The position numbers were made by a program, and so were the translations under genes. Shown one piece after another: positions 45,421 to 58,300 of a stretch of 64,000 nt of DNA. Source of the DNA: Struthidea cinerea (taxonomy: Eukaryota > Chordata > Aves > Passeriformes > Corcoracidae); assembly GCA_013397865.1 (NCBI GenBank), contig VZTI01004092.1:952345-1016344 (forward strand), given 5' to 3'. The notes beneath the pieces are model-generated. The model was not told the DNA's origin and did not search any database. It was given only the letters and a program-made list of their open reading frames with translations. How positions within the stretch are numbered: position 1 is the first letter of the stretch; every line of letters begins with the position of its first letter.

Positions 45421-45528
45421 GGTCAGATGCCCACCCTGCCTGAGGGTCAGATGCCTGCCTGATGGTCAGATGCCCACCCTGCCCGAGGGTCAGATGCCTG
45501 CCTGATGGTCAGACGCCCGCCTTGCCCG
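45421..45528 (+). repeat. Minisatellite of alternating 24- and 19-bp units (43-bp higher-order period)
   Basis: GGTCAGATGCCCACCC-type units of 24 bases alternate with GGTCAGATGCCTGCCTGAT units of 19 bases. The order is 24-19-24-19 and then a partial diverged unit. The 43-base pair of units is repeated almost perfectly, so the dimer was the unit of amplification. Confidence 0.9.
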
Positions 45529-46968
45529 GCTCGGCAGCGCTGCACATGCAGGCACTGCGGGGAGGCTCTGGTGCCAAGCGCTGGCTCTGTGTGTGCTCCC
45601 CACTGCAAATGCCAGTGCCACGTGTTCTGTGGCCAGAGAGTGCCATTAGCATAAAGGAGTGATGGTGAGAGGGGAGGGGAGGCAGCTCCGTCCCTGCAAG
45701 GCACCTGGCCTGATGCCCACCCTGTGCCCAGGGTACAGTTTGGCCACAGGAGAGGCCAAAGCCTCAGGCTTCCAAGCACTGCTTGCTTCTGAGGAAAACG
45801 CCCTTCCCTCTGATAAATTAGCACATACGTACCTGAATTTTCACCAGGAGTGAGAATCACTCAGTACCTACTCGTTTCCTTCTTCAGGTGAGATTCTGAG
45901 ACCTGGTGCCAATCTCACACCATCTGACGCTGTAGGCGTATGGTCATTCAAAGATGACATCAACCCACACCGTGGCAAAAGAAGCAGTCCTGCCCTCCCT
46001 CAGCTCTCGACAGCAAACTGGATTGAAAACTGGTTGGCATTGGAAGTCAAAATCTCCAAGTGCCTTTCTGAAGTTTGCAGGAGCGCAGTGATCTGGATTG
46101 GGCAGCTTTATCCGGCCCAGCTGCACCTGCTGTGGGAACGGGGACTTTTAAATCCGTATTTGCAGGGCTGCAAAATGTGGGTGTTACCATCTGGACTCTC
46201 AGAACAACTCGGGCCCAAATTCTCTGGTGCCAGTCATTCATGGGCTTGTGCATTGCTTTCTGAGTAGATGAGGAGTTAGATAAGCACCTACATTTTCCAG
46301 ATAATTTAACCCCTTGGAGTTATGTTTCTGGTGGCTACAACATTTTTCATGTCCAAAGCAGGAAAGGAAAAACAGAGTTTTCCACAGGCACCTCTGAAAT
46401 CTGATTCCTTGTTTTGAAGCCGAGGTGTGGGCTGAGGTCTTTGGAGGATGAAATTGCCACTGGTGGAGTGCAGGATGTGCTCAGAAAGCCTCACCATGGG
46501 TGGAAAGTCGGGCTGGTGACAACTTGCACTGGCTGTGTTGATGTAAAGCAAGTTTTGATTTTCGTTAGCCCTGCTGGGCAGGCAGAGCTGTGGGAGGAGG
46601 AGATGGATGCTATTCTAGTGTCTGTACCACCAGCAAAATGTCACATTAGAGTTTGTGTTGAGGAGAGAAGCAGGAAAAAAGCACAGCTTTTTTTGGAAAG
46701 CTTTTGGATAGCTTTGGCAGTTGAAATATCTATATAATATGCTTTGAAAACTGAGGCAAAGTCAGTGAAAATGAACAAATTTGAGTGAAGTGCACTAGCA
46801 GCTTCAGCTACTTTTCCAATGGTGGTTTTTTTTCCTTTTTGGGAAGGATTTACAAAGCAGCAAATGCTGGCACAAATACTGGGAACCTCATCTGTAACAA
46901 ATCAGGTAATTTTACACAGAGCCATCTCAAACTAATGCTTTGTTATCCATTTTTTTAACAAAGAGTTG

Positions 46969-46992
46969 TTTTTTTTTTTTTTTTCTTTTTTT
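46969..46992. repeat. Poly-T rich tract
   Basis: T run with a single C interruption. Confidence 0.8.
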
Positions 46993-49900
46993 GCTATCGT
47001 GTTCTTGCACTTCAGGCCTTGCTCTGATAACACAGGGGCTTTGGCAGCATCATAGCTGTGTGTATTTCCTGTCCGGGAGGCTGATGTTCACTCTCTGTGC
47101 AGTTGTGCCCCCGGCCTGTGGCAGTGAACGTACAAACAAGATCTGTAATAGGATACCTTTATTTTCTGCAGTTCAAATTGCACGTAAGTGATTGGTGCTA
47201 GAATGAAGTTGAGATATAAAATTATCTCCTTTTTGGTACAAATGTATATTGCAGTCTATTCCCCAGACAGTTTGAATAGGTTTAGCTTAAATCTGTTGCA
47301 CCCAGAATTAAGAGGAAATTCCTTCACTGAAGTGTGACGGTATAGAAGAAAAGGTCTGAAATTGGTTGAATTGGTGTAATCTCCTGATACAGAGAGGGCT
47401 TTATTTATAGTTCTTCAAACTTTACTGTAGTTGGGGGTTTTTTTAATATAAAACACAGTAAGCATGCTTGAAAAAAAAATGGTTTTTCCTTTGGTTTGGA
47501 AACTGAAAACTATGAAGATGATAGAATTATACACTTGGGCATTATTCCCAAAATGTTCTGTATTTGAATCCACTGTATTTGAGCAGGAACAACATTTAAT
47601 TGATGGCAGAATCATTTGATGGTTGAAAGAATGGGAAAAGCAAGCAGATTTTAATTTTGATCCCAATTCAGCAAAAATGAGTAGGGATATACTTACTTTC
47701 AGGCACCTGGTTCAATGCTTTACTGAAAGGAGGTAAATCTGCACCACAGATTTACTGTTTTCAACCTGTCACTCAGCCCCTCTGGCACCTCTCTTTCCCC
47801 TTCTGTAAGGTAAGGGAAAAATAGTGGCTGTCAGGGTTATGGGGTCTAAGGGATGGGTGTATGTGCTTGCTTTGCAAGTCTAGAGTGGAGGAAAAGCTGG
47901 CCATTATTATTTTTATTAGACTAGACTTTATAAGAACCTCTTTGAAGAGTCTTATTAGGAAGGAGAAAAATTATAATGAATTTGGATTTATTCCAATGGT
48001 TTCCTGTTTCCTTTGGAAATGTACATGCCAAGCTTTGCTGGCAATGATTTAACTGACAGGAGGGTCCTGATCTGACCCAGTCTGATGCCGGTCCCTGTGA
48101 CCTGCACTGAGGTGCTCAGTGTCCAAGACACAGCAGTGAGCAGTGCGTCTCCATTTCCCCCGGTCATTCACTCCTGGAGAATTAAGAACCACTGCAGCAG
48201 CAGTTTAACTGTACTTTGAATATTTGATTTCCTTTGGCAGTTGATGTAATTATTGCAGAGTATGGAACAAACTAAAAGGAATATGTATCCGGACCGAAAA
48301 TGAGGTCCAGGCCTGTGAGATGCAGAGACATAAATCTCAGTTTGGTATGGGTCCACTGGGACTGGGGGAGCTGGACACCCGTTTAGGGAGGATGAAGGTG
48401 CTCTGTGCTTTCCAAGATCAGAGTGAGGAAGGGAACACTTAAAGTCATCCAACTGTTTCCATCCCCTGGCCTGTTCTAAAATCTCTGCAGAGAAGTTGCT
48501 TTGATTGCCGTGCACTGCCTCCTTGCTCATGTTGTCAGAGAACTTTGTGTTCTTATGCTTCCCAGCCTTCAAGGAGGGCTGACGTGTGTGCTCATAACCA
48601 CCATCATCTGAGTGCAGAGTTCTCATACAAATGCTGCAGCCAGCATCAGCTCCCCAGCAGGACAGGGGCTGCTCTCCTGTCACTGCTTGAGGGGTCTGTG
48701 CCATGGTCAGAGACAGCAGGCAGCAAACCAGCTCCCAGGGCTGGCCTCTGGAAAACAAAGGAGGGATGGATGTTCTTCTTTTCACTTTTCTCATGTCTTA
48801 TTCCCCTCTAGGATGGTTAATCCTTCGTGTAAATTTAACATTTGGGAAAGCTAGATGTTAGCTAGATGGCCTTAAGGGATGGAGTCTTTCATTCTTAGAA
48901 ACCTGATGCTGGGGAGCAGCAGTGTGGGCTTCCTAATCCTGCCTGGGCTTGTGTTTCAACCTGACCCCCCATGGCTCCTCTGAGGGGGCCTGGGGAACAT
49001 TTTCTGAAGGTGAAGTTGTTAGTGTAATTTAAGGAGATTTAAGGGGTGCTTGTCTGGCATGGAAGCTGTCACACAGTGGGCATCTTAAATAAGCTGCTGC
49101 ATGGTCAGCAGAGGATAATGCTTGGTACTTCTTTCAGATATATGTGTCTAGTGATGTGTTAGATTTATAACTATACATATAGAACTGGTCTAATTTCTCA
49201 TGGGACTTTCCAACATAAACAGAGGACGCTAAGAAGGTTTCAGTTTGTGATTATGGATGACTGCTGCAGCCCCAGAAACCCTGGTATTATAGTAGTCGTG
49301 GGAACAAGAAGGGCAGAATTTGGGCTAGGCATGTCCTGGTTCAGGACGCTGGCTCTCAGCTGAGGCTGCCAGCATGCAAATAGAGTTCTCATGTAAAATG
49401 GAACCGGATGGCTCGGATCTGTCCATGGGAATATCATAAATGTGGAGAGTTTCCAGACAGCTATATACCTGCAGGGATGGGTCTGTGTTGCTTCTTTCTT
49501 GATTTCAAAGAATCTAAATCAATTTTGTTTCAGCACATGCAGCTTCTGCCAAGTCTCTTGCACTTTTCTTTGGGACATCTAGTTGGCTCAACACTAGGAT
49601 TTAGTCTGCTGTGAGAGTGAGTATGAGTACCACTGAGTCCCCTTGAGAGGGAGGAGGATGATGTCCTGATTAATCTTTGGAGTTTGCTTCTTTTCTTGTA
49701 GCGGGTGAGATGGTCTTGCTCCAAGTGAGCTCATTGCCTGTCATGAAACACTGCGTTGAAAACGACAATGTTCATTAGGCTACACGTATATTCTGTATCT
49801 TTCACTAATGAGAAATGGTTTTATTCATAGAATCATTATCCTTTATACATATTCTGGTTTTAAATGGCAAAAATGTTTAGTATCTGGCCTCTTTTGTTGT

Positions 49901-50634
49901 CTAGTACTTCTGCTTTATTTGCAAGCCTCCTCCATTCTTGCTCTCCTTGGTGAGGCACTTCAGGGACAGCTGTCACTGAGTCTGCTGAGACTGGCAGGTA
50001 TATCTTGGCATTTGCTGCACTACATGCCCTGGTGACAGTGAGGCTGGATGTCATTGGCCGGGGGAGTCATGGAAAAATGAAAGGGCAAGGTAGTGGTGAA
50101 AGGAAATCTGGATCTGTCAGCAGGGGTGACAGGTGATGAGATGCAGAAAAAGGTAGTGCATGAGCACATCAGGAGATAAAACCGAGTCTGTAAGTACCAA
50201 AAGAAACAAGCAGGATATAAGCAGGAATAATCTGCCTTTCCAGCAGAGACAGACAGTGCGTGACAATTCAGTGAGGCAAGGCAATGTCAAGACAAAAGGG
50301 CAGACATGAAGGACTGATGTGCTGGGATACTTTAAGAAGGTTTTTATTACACCTTCTCTAACATCCCAGCTGTGTCTGGACCTATGGAGGTGGCTCCAGT
50401 TGCTGGTTAAGTAATAATTGCAGTACAAATAAATAAACACATTCAGATCTGGGGAGGTTGACGCCAGTACAGCAATGTGGTGGTACAGTGCTGAGAGAGG
50501 ACAGGCTGGCAGCAGGGGAGCAGCACAGAACCAGACAAGTCAGGGAGTGGTGAGATAAAAGATTATTTAGGTTTCTGTGGGAAGACTGCAATTTAGCATC
50601 CAGTGATTTTGGCTTTTTTTTATTTTCTTCTTCC

Positions 50635-50653
50635 TTTTTTTTTTTTTTTTTTT
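50635..50653. repeat. Poly-T tract
   Basis: Nineteen T, preceded by a T/C-rich stretch from about 50611. Confidence 0.8.
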
Positions 50654-50880
50654 AATCTACGCTCCCTCTAAAACTGGTTCAGCTGAATGGGCAAGTATGT
50701 GACTTTAATGAGATTCCTGAAGTCTTAGTGAGGACTGTGGTTAGAACCTGTCTGCCAGAAGCAGATGGATAGCAGGACGTTACGATACATCTCTTGATGC
50801 TGTCAGCAGCAGGTCCATGGCACAGAACCAGAGGGCAGGGATTCCCCTTGGAGCAGCACATGTAAAGCCTCCTTCCTGGG

Positions 50881-51180
50881 TGTGCTGGTTTTGGCTGGAG
50901 TAGAGTTAATTTTCATCATAGTAGCTGGTATGGGGCTGTGTTTTGGATTTGTGCTGAAAACAGTGTTGATAACTCAGGGATATTTTGGTTATTGCTGAGC
51001 AGGGCTTGCACAGAGTCAAGGCCTCTTCTGCCTCTCACCCCACGCTGCCAGCGAGTGGGCTGGGGGTGCACAAGGATTTGGGAAAGGACACGGCTGATCC
51101 CAACTGGCCAAAGGGATACCCCAGACCGTATGATGTTACGCTCAGCAATACAAGCTGGGGCAGGGAGAAGGAACAGGGGC
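50881..51180 (+). mobile_element. Truncated LTR (U3 part) of an avian endogenous retrovirus
   Basis: It begins TGTGCTGGTTTTGGCTGG and follows the U3 of a common avian LTR family through GTAGCTGGTATGGGGCTGTG, GAAAACAGTGTTGATAACTC, TTATTGCTGAGCAGGGCTTG and GGCTGGGGGTGCACAAGG, to the TATA-like region (GCTCAGCAATACAAGC). Similarity ends soon after, so R/U5 and any internal region are missing. The TATA box is altered to ATACAA, so promoter activity is unlikely. The family is recognised from memory and not named with certainty. Confidence 0.75.
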
Positions 51181-54150
51181 TGAACCATGGCACTGGGCAG
51201 TGCGTCTCTACTGGCTCCTTGAGCAGAGGAAACTGCTTCAGTGAATATCCTCCGCATCTTGAGTAAGAGTCTCATGTCAGAGAGAGCAGTAAGTGCTTCT
51301 GGATGCACTGGGCATTGCGAGGCATTAAAAGCAAGCATTGAACTGCAGTCAAGCTGCAGGAGTAAACAGGAACTCGAAGGAAGCTCCTGATCATTACGGG
51401 AAGAATGTATGTCCAGTTGTCCCCAGACCAGAAGAAATCAGACAAGTTGCAGAAATGAGGAACATTAGAGTCATGTGGAAGAGATGTTTTCTTTCAACAC
51501 TCCTTGTAGCACTCGATAAAGATCTGTGTCACACTTGGGGACATCCCAAATTTTTAAAAAACAATAAGGGTAGGACAAGGAATTTGCATGAGTAACCCTC
51601 CCTTTCTCATTTATCAGGGCTGTCTTCCAGCAAGGGTTCAGCTCTTTTCACGGTCTGCCAAATCTTTGCAAATGATCTCATGGACATGACCTCCCTTTCT
51701 TGGAGTCTTGCAGCTTTCCTCCAGCAAACATGGCAGGGACAGTGTTGGGAAAGCAGTGATAGCTCTCCAACTGCTTTGCTGTGCTTTTGGAAACTGGATG
51801 TGTAAATTTATGCTTCATGCACAGTTGTCACCTCTGAAAAGTGAACAAAGGCAAACACAGGTACAAATTTCAGGCAGCCAGCCAACACAGTAGACAGTTG
51901 CCTAGGGCAGCAGACTGTTGAATGCAGCAGAATGCCAAGGCTTTTACTTAGATGAAGGCTTGGGTGCCGCTGCTCTGCCCTCTAAGAAGCATTGGATCTT
52001 TAATCTAAGGGTTGATATTCATGTCCTGTTCTCAGGCGACAGCTCTTTGCTTGGCCCAGGTGATCCTTAGCGATCTGGGTGCGAGCATCAGACCTGCAGT
52101 GCTGCAGCAGGTTCACTTCTGCTGTTTGAGTGATCCATGCCCACCGGAAAGGGTGGGATGCGGCCTTTTTCCACAGAAGTAAGAGCAACCTGTGGTTTTG
52201 GAGTTCTTCCTCCTGCTCCTTCATCCCCTAGTGTAGCAGGAGTGGTCTGAGTTGGTGCGAGTGGGCTGCTGCAGGGGAAGGATGGTTTGGGATGAAAGTG
52301 GGAGTCACTTGGATGGTGAAGGATGGACAGGGATGATGGCCAGGAGGGGTGGTCTGCCTGCAGTGAGGTTGGGCCGTCCTACCTCATGCTTCACTGACTC
52401 CGTTCATCCCAGCCCAGCAGCAGCCCTGCTTCACCCCACCTCTCATCCTCACAAAATTTCACTGATATCTCCCACCCAGCCCTGCTTGGGCAAATAACCT
52501 CACAAAGCTGTTTGAACCAGTCCCACAGTTGGGCTTAAAAAATATCCCAGGCTTTTTATTTACAAAATCAAAACCTCGCAGTCAGGATTTTGGTGGCAAG
52601 TAGAAACAGGCGCAAGAGGGGCAGACCATATTCTTCAGACCACCAGCCAAGTGCTTTTCAGCTTTCCGTCTGGAAGTTGCTGGCTGAGGCTAAATCCCTG
52701 CAGCAATGCCTCACCTGCTATTATCACTTTATCTGAAGTCATAAACACAGTCAGTGCAGAAATTATTTCCAGCACCTTGAAAAGGACTCGCTTCCATAAT
52801 TCACATATTGGCTCAATGGCAGTTGCTTTCACCAGCAGCAGATTTTAGGTAGAATTCAGAGTTTGAGACCTCTCCTGCTGAAGGAACTCCTTTAGTTGCC
52901 ACCTTTGACAGGATATTAGGCTGGCTGGAGAAGCGATCTTATCCCATACAGCAGTACTTATGTCTCGTGTTTCAGAATAGTATCATTGCCTTGCTTGTGC
53001 TCATTGGCAGTCAGGTTGCTACCAGCAGTATTCATAACACTTTACTGTTGTTAATCATCGTCTGCCTGTGCATATTAATACTTAAAATGAGATATTTAAT
53101 TAATGCCATGTGTTTCTGGACCAAGCTTCGCATGAGCATCTCCCAGGCTTTCCCGGCTGGAAAGGTTTTTGTTCCCAGCACGCCACGGTGCTGTCAGTGG
53201 AGCACCAGTGCAGGGCTGCCTGGTGGTGTGTCCTGGTCGCCCCGTGGAGCGCTGCGACTGCGCACATGCGCTCGGAGAAGCTCACACGAACACGGACATT
53301 GACATCACCTGTATTTGTGGAACTGCCTCATCAGCTGCTGCCGTCTCACATTCCTGGCTGGGAGAGGCACCCGGGCGGCTTGCCATGGTTTACTCCTTTC
53401 TCAGAATCCGCAGGGCGAGGGCAAAGCTTGGAGATACACTTCTCCCATCATGTCATCTATTTACATGGCACATGCTGTGTGTGTGTGTGTGTGTGTGTGT
53501 GTGAGACAGCGAGGGCTTTTATTTTTTTTCCCCCTGCCCTAGTTCTTCTTTCTGGCTGTGGCGAGATGGAAAGGTGGGACGCTCTCATCTCTGCCAGCGA
53601 AAAGGTTTTCTGTATCTGACGCTGGTTTGGAAATTCTTTAGGTGACATCACACCATGTCTGTGCAGACTCATTGTTTGTCATGGAAAAGCCATTCATCCA
53701 TACACAACTTCCTTCCTCCCCAGACTCACGGAGATAAACTTTCCATTCTGTCTATTCCCTATAGAAACAGACCCAAAACATGTATGCGTGGCTACCCACA
53801 CATACACCTCGCCATCCCTCCGTCACGCTCGGGGCTGTGGGAGGAGGAAAAGGGAGGATATAGAAGATGTGAATAAAGTCACCCTGTTTTCTTCAGACAT
53901 GGATCCTGCTGTGCCCAAGCAGTAAAACTCCCCTCCCACTGAGGTGCTGGGTCACACAAGGCTTTTTTGTCCCGAGGCTAATTCTGGCACTTGCAGCCCC
54001 ACATCTGCCTGCCAGGTGAGATGGGCCACCAGCTGCAGGTACAGCACATCTGGATGGGGGAGGAAGCGAAGCGTGCTGCAAACAAACACAGCAAGTCCAC
54101 CGTGGCGGGTGCAAGGAATTCGATAAAAAATATACTTCAGCAGTCTGAGC
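51181..54150. other. Intergenic stretch upstream of WNT5B, no gene recognised
   Basis: Short open frames only. A (TG)n microsatellite lies at 53476-53503. G+C content rises toward 54.2 kb as the WNT5B promoter island is approached. Confidence 0.5.
53476..53503. repeat. (TG)14 microsatellite
   Basis: Fourteen uninterrupted TG units, likely polymorphic. Confidence 0.95.
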
Positions 54151-54988
54151 TGCCGAGGCTGGTGATTCATGTCTCGGGTGCTGCTCGCGAGGCAGACGGC
54201 AAGGCTGGGTACTCGGGTACCCCGCAGCCACAGCCTGGGGGGACCCGCACGTTCAGCCTGCCTTTGGGGACCCGCTGCTGCAGGGGCTGGGCTGCGGGGA
54301 CACCAGGCCTGGTGAGGAGGCTGGGGCGGGGAGGGCATTTTTCCGTGGAAGAGAGGTGGGAACCGTGCGGTGCGGGGTAGGACACGACAGTGGGAAGCCT
54401 TGTAGAGATGGAGGCAGCGGCGGCAGTGTCGATGGTGTGATAAGGTGGCTGTTTCCCTACGACATGAAGGAGGCAGGGTGTGAGGAGCATGTTAGAAGTA
54501 CCTGCACGGTGCAGGATGCCTGCATTTGCTTTTTGCCGGTGTCTGGGAGAGACAGGGCTGAAGAGCTGCCGGATTGCCCTGCCTTCGAGGTTCGCGGTGA
54601 TTCCAGTGGGGAAGGGAGAGGGCGTTTGGGCAAGAGGAGCTGTTGAAGCTTTCCTCCTGTCCACCTCCCCTGCCCGTAAAGCCATTACGCTCCGATGCCA
54701 GTCCTGTCTGCACTCGTCGCTGGCGGCCCGGCCGAGCCTCGCAGACCCCCCGCCCGGGCACGGGGCTGGGGCCGTGGCGTGGGGCCCCTCTGGAGGCCGT
54801 ATTTGGGGAGAGGGCAGCTCATTTCCGAGCCGACTCTGCATTACAAAGGCAGCGGGGCCAGCGCGGCGCTTTGATGTGCCCCGCCGGCTGCCCGCACACC
54901 TGCGGCCGCGGGGCTCCGGCACCGCCGGGCCGGGGGCGGCCCCGAGAAGCCCTCCCGGCGCCCGCAAGGGCGAGAGCAGCCCCGCGCG

Positions 54989-55197
54989 NNNNNNNNNNNN
55001 NNNNNNNNNNNNNNNNNNNNNNNNNNNNNNNNNNNNNNNNNNNNNNNNNNNNNNNNNNNNNNNNNNNNNNNNNNNNNNNNNNNNNNNNNNNNNNNNNNNN
55101 NNNNNNNNNNNNNNNNNNNNNNNNNNNNNNNNNNNNNNNNNNNNNNNNNNNNNNNNNNNNNNNNNNNNNNNNNNNNNNNNNNNNNNNNNNNNNNNNN
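54989..55197. other. Assembly gap (209 N) just upstream of WNT5B ATG
   Basis: N run inside the CpG island, ending 41 bases before the start codon. Confidence 0.95.
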
Positions 55198-55238
55198 CCC
55201 GGCGGCCGGCTCCGCGGGGGCTGCCCCCGCAGCCCACC

Positions 55239-55318
55239 ATGACCGGGCCGAGGCTGGCCCTCGCCGCCGCGCTCCTCTGCAGCTGCACCTCGCCGGTGGC
55301 CGACGCCAACTCCTGGTG
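55239..55318 (+). CDS. WNT5B: WNT5B coding exon 1 (signal peptide)
   Basis: The ATG at 55239 is in a good context (CCCACC before it, A at -3). Twenty-six codons plus two bases encode the signal peptide and ADANSW. The donor is TG|GTAAGTGAG at 55318/55319, phase 2. The sequence GCCCCCGCAG just before CCCACCATG also looks like a splice acceptor, so the ATG may sit near the start of an internal exon behind a non-coding first exon. Confidence 0.95.
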
Positions 55319-58300
55319 GTAAGTGAGGGGAGCCGGCGGCGCCTTTGTCCGCCGCGGGCCGGGGACCGGGACCGTCCGGGGCCGTGCGGCAGCTCCCTGC
55401 CCTGCGCCCTCCGCGGGAGCTGCCCTGCCTCCCGGGCTTCTTTCGCAGCAGCTCGCTTCTTTCCAGGTTAACCCCCCCCCCCCTCTCCCCCCCCCCGCCC
55501 NNNCTTCCCCCCCCGCTGTCCCTGCCCAGTTTCGGGAGACGTGGGACGCAGCCCCTCTCCTCCAGGCATTTCTGGGCTCCTTTTGTACGGGCTCGCTGAA
55601 ATGCCGTCCGGGCTTTAGGATGTGGGGAATGCGTAGGGAGTGGATGGGTAAGGTTTCCTACCCGCTGCCAAAAGCCCTGGGAGCAGCCGCGGAGCCCCCT
55701 TCCCCCGAAGAGCGGAAAATAGCCTGGCTCAAAGGCAGGCATCGCTCGCTGGCGCTGTGTAAGATAGCTGCTCGCTTTCTTCTGCAGAGAAAGTGCTGAG
55801 CTTTCTCTCTGCCCCCTCCCCATCCCGGGTGTCCTCTCTGTTTAAACTCGGGTTACAAACGAACAGTGTTGCTCCCGCTAGAGCCCTGAAAAAGCCTCGC
55901 ATCTGGCAGAGCCGTGGAGGGAGGCAGCTGACATGAGAAATGCGCCCGGGCTCCCGGAGCGGGGCTGAGCTGGGCTGGGCTGGTGGGGAAAGGTGTCGGG
56001 CGCTTCGCGGACGGGGCCTCTCCCTCCAGACTCCCTGGGATGTTTTTCTCATCGTAGGTCTTTGGCCATGAACCCCATCCAGAGACCTGAGATGTACATC
56101 ATCGGCGCCCAGCCGGTGTGCAGCCAGCTGCCGGGGCTGTCCCCCGGGCAGCGCAAGCTCTGCCAGCTCTACCAGGAGCACATGGTGTTCATCGGGGAAG
56201 GGGCCCGCAGCGCCATCAAGGAGTGCCAGTACCAGTTTCGGCAGCGGCGGTGGAACTGCAGCACGGTGGACAACACTTCCGTCTTCGGCAGGGTCATGAA
56301 AATAGGTAGGAGCACCAGGCAGTGCCGAAGTACACCCAGCGGTACAGGGGCGTGCTGGGCGCAGGCCGGCTGTCCCTCTGCACCCCTCTCCCGTCCTTCA
56401 AATACATATGCAGGAGTCATGAGCCCCATTAGCACGGCCCCTAGAGCTGCCTTTAACGAGCTTTCCCATTCCCTGGTCAGGCGAGTACTGCCTGTCCTGG
56501 GTGGTGGCACCAGTGCACCTCCGCCACAGCAGGAGCCAGCTGGGGCAGCGGGGGGCGAGGGGGACACAGGATTTTTTGGGGGGAGCACGGGAAGGTCAGG
56601 AAGAGGGGGGGCTGCCTCTGTTTTGTGTTCTTTAAAGGTAATGAGGGAAGAAGCTGGAGCCAGGAACAATGGCCCCGTGTTATCGTTCCCAGCATCTCAG
56701 ACAGGGAATGCAGCCCTGAGATGTGGGAAATACGGATTCTCCCGGCTTGGAAATTCCCCCCCTTCCCTGTACTGCCACTTTCTGTGTAAACCTAAGAGAT
56801 TTTTATAATTCCTGCCCTCCTGGCCGTAAGAGGCACATTGGCAGGCCATTGCTGCACTTGAATTGAGGTGTGACCTAGTACATTGTCCCAGCTCCTTTTG
56901 AAATGCAATCATCTGATGGCAAGAAACTGAGAAATGGTTTGATATGTCCGACAGCCAGGCCAATAAAGAAAAGGTGTTAAAACAGCCACACACACACGCT
57001 CACACTCTCTCACTCTCACAACCCCTGTCTGAAGGTTTTGTTTCCCACCCACAAAGCCAATCATTTACACTGAAGAATCAGAACTATTTCTCGGTTGTGA
57101 ACTCGAGGGATGGAAAAAGACCTTCAGCTCCTCTACCCCCAGTATTGCTCGCACTTCTTATGGCTTCACTCTCAAAAAAACCGCACAGGCAGCAGGACAC
57201 CAAGAGATGCATCTTTAATACCTCTGGGGCATTTAGGCGGTAGGGCACCAAAGCCCTGTGATCTCTTCCGTTTGATCCTGAAATTCATGTGCCATCCTGG
57301 AGAATTTTAGGGATATTTCTGCATGTGTTACTCAGTCTTGCAGAATTCCTAATTCAGCCCACCAGAGCTACTCTTAATTCCTCCCTTTCTGCCCAGCTCA
57401 TACCCCAACAATTCTTCTCCGGGGTACTCCCCTGGGAAATGCGTTTCCTGACGCACACTTCCAGTTCCTGTCACACATCCAAGGCATCTGTGCATCCTTG
57501 ATCTCTCACTTTCTGATAGCAAGAGTGGTGGCCAGATGGGGCTGCATGCAATCCCAGATTGTTAAAACTTGTGCTTTGGGGGATGAAAACTGAAATTTCA
57601 TCCACCAAAGGAAAAGGACAGAAAATACACCTCCATCTCTCCTTTCTGATGTCAGTCCCTCACGTCTAACGTCTCCTAAAGAACGGTGTAAATTCAAATC
57701 CCCAAAGAAATACTTGTGACTCCACAAGGATGCAAGAAAATAGGAATCTCCGTCTGGAGCAATCCTCATTCTCCAGTAGCTTCCTGCAGCTCTAGGTTGG
57801 TGCAGTGAGAGGGTCCACACTTGGAGAAGAGAAGTAAGGGGAGAAGTAAGGGTGAACTAAGAGAGCAAAGATCAGAGCTGAAGGATGAAAAGCTGTCAGG
57901 AAGAATCCGATGTGTACAGGAAGAAGGAACTAGAGTGGATAGCGGAAGTGGGAGGATTTCTCCTCTCTGAAATGAATTTGATCCTGTTAGTTAAGATTGG
58001 GAGTAGATTTCTTTGTGTTTCGGTGAAGGCAGAGGTGGTGTAGGTATGTGATGGGCATGACCATCGGTCCTGTTCCCTCTGTTTGGTTTGTGTGTGTGTG
58101 CAGTTGTTTGTTAAGCCCTGCTGTATCTGTAGTGGGAATCTGCTGATGGCAGTGTCTGTGAGGGGACTGCCTGCAGTTGCCCACTCTTTGAAAACCTATC
58201 CCGACAGGGCTTTGAAACCATTCTCTGGTCAGTTAGAGCACGTTCAGATGCTTATACTCCAGCACAAGGCTGCTCGAAAGAAAAATGTCACCAAAGGTGT

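Larger units (their letters stand above)
40098..50880. other. Intergenic stretch between FBXL14 and WNT5B, no gene recognised
   Basis: Mostly A+T-rich DNA with short open frames on both strands and no recognised domain. Supported contents are a possible core-SINE relic (43360-43740), a 43-bp higher-order tandem repeat (45421-45528) and T-rich tracts at 46969-46992 and 50635-50653. Non-coding 5' exons of WNT5B could lie here but are not recognisable by sequence alone. Confidence 0.5.
54650..55620 (+). promoter_or_regulatory. WNT5B: WNT5B promoter CpG island (interrupted by a gap)
   Basis: Dense CpG and very high G+C flank the 209-base gap and extend through coding exon 1 into intron 1. The position directly upstream of the start codon marks it as the proximal promoter and 5' UTR region. 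The transcription start itself is probably inside the gap at 54989-55197. No TATA box is visible in the readable part. Confidence 0.7.

Noticed and set aside
47260..47400. Possible old LINE fragment (GAGGAAATTCCTTCACTG)
   Set aside because: Only one short phrase is reminiscent of CR1; the surrounding sequence does not follow the element.
54167..55823. Open frames of 200-380 codons around the WNT5B promoter gap
   Set aside because: They span N and CpG-island DNA, are Pro/Arg/Ala rich by composition and lack homology. Only the 80-base exon 1 is supported.
55993..56808. A 271-codon frame containing WNT5B exon 2
   Set aside because: Only 56058-56305 matches Wnt. The rest is intron read-through past a good splice donor.
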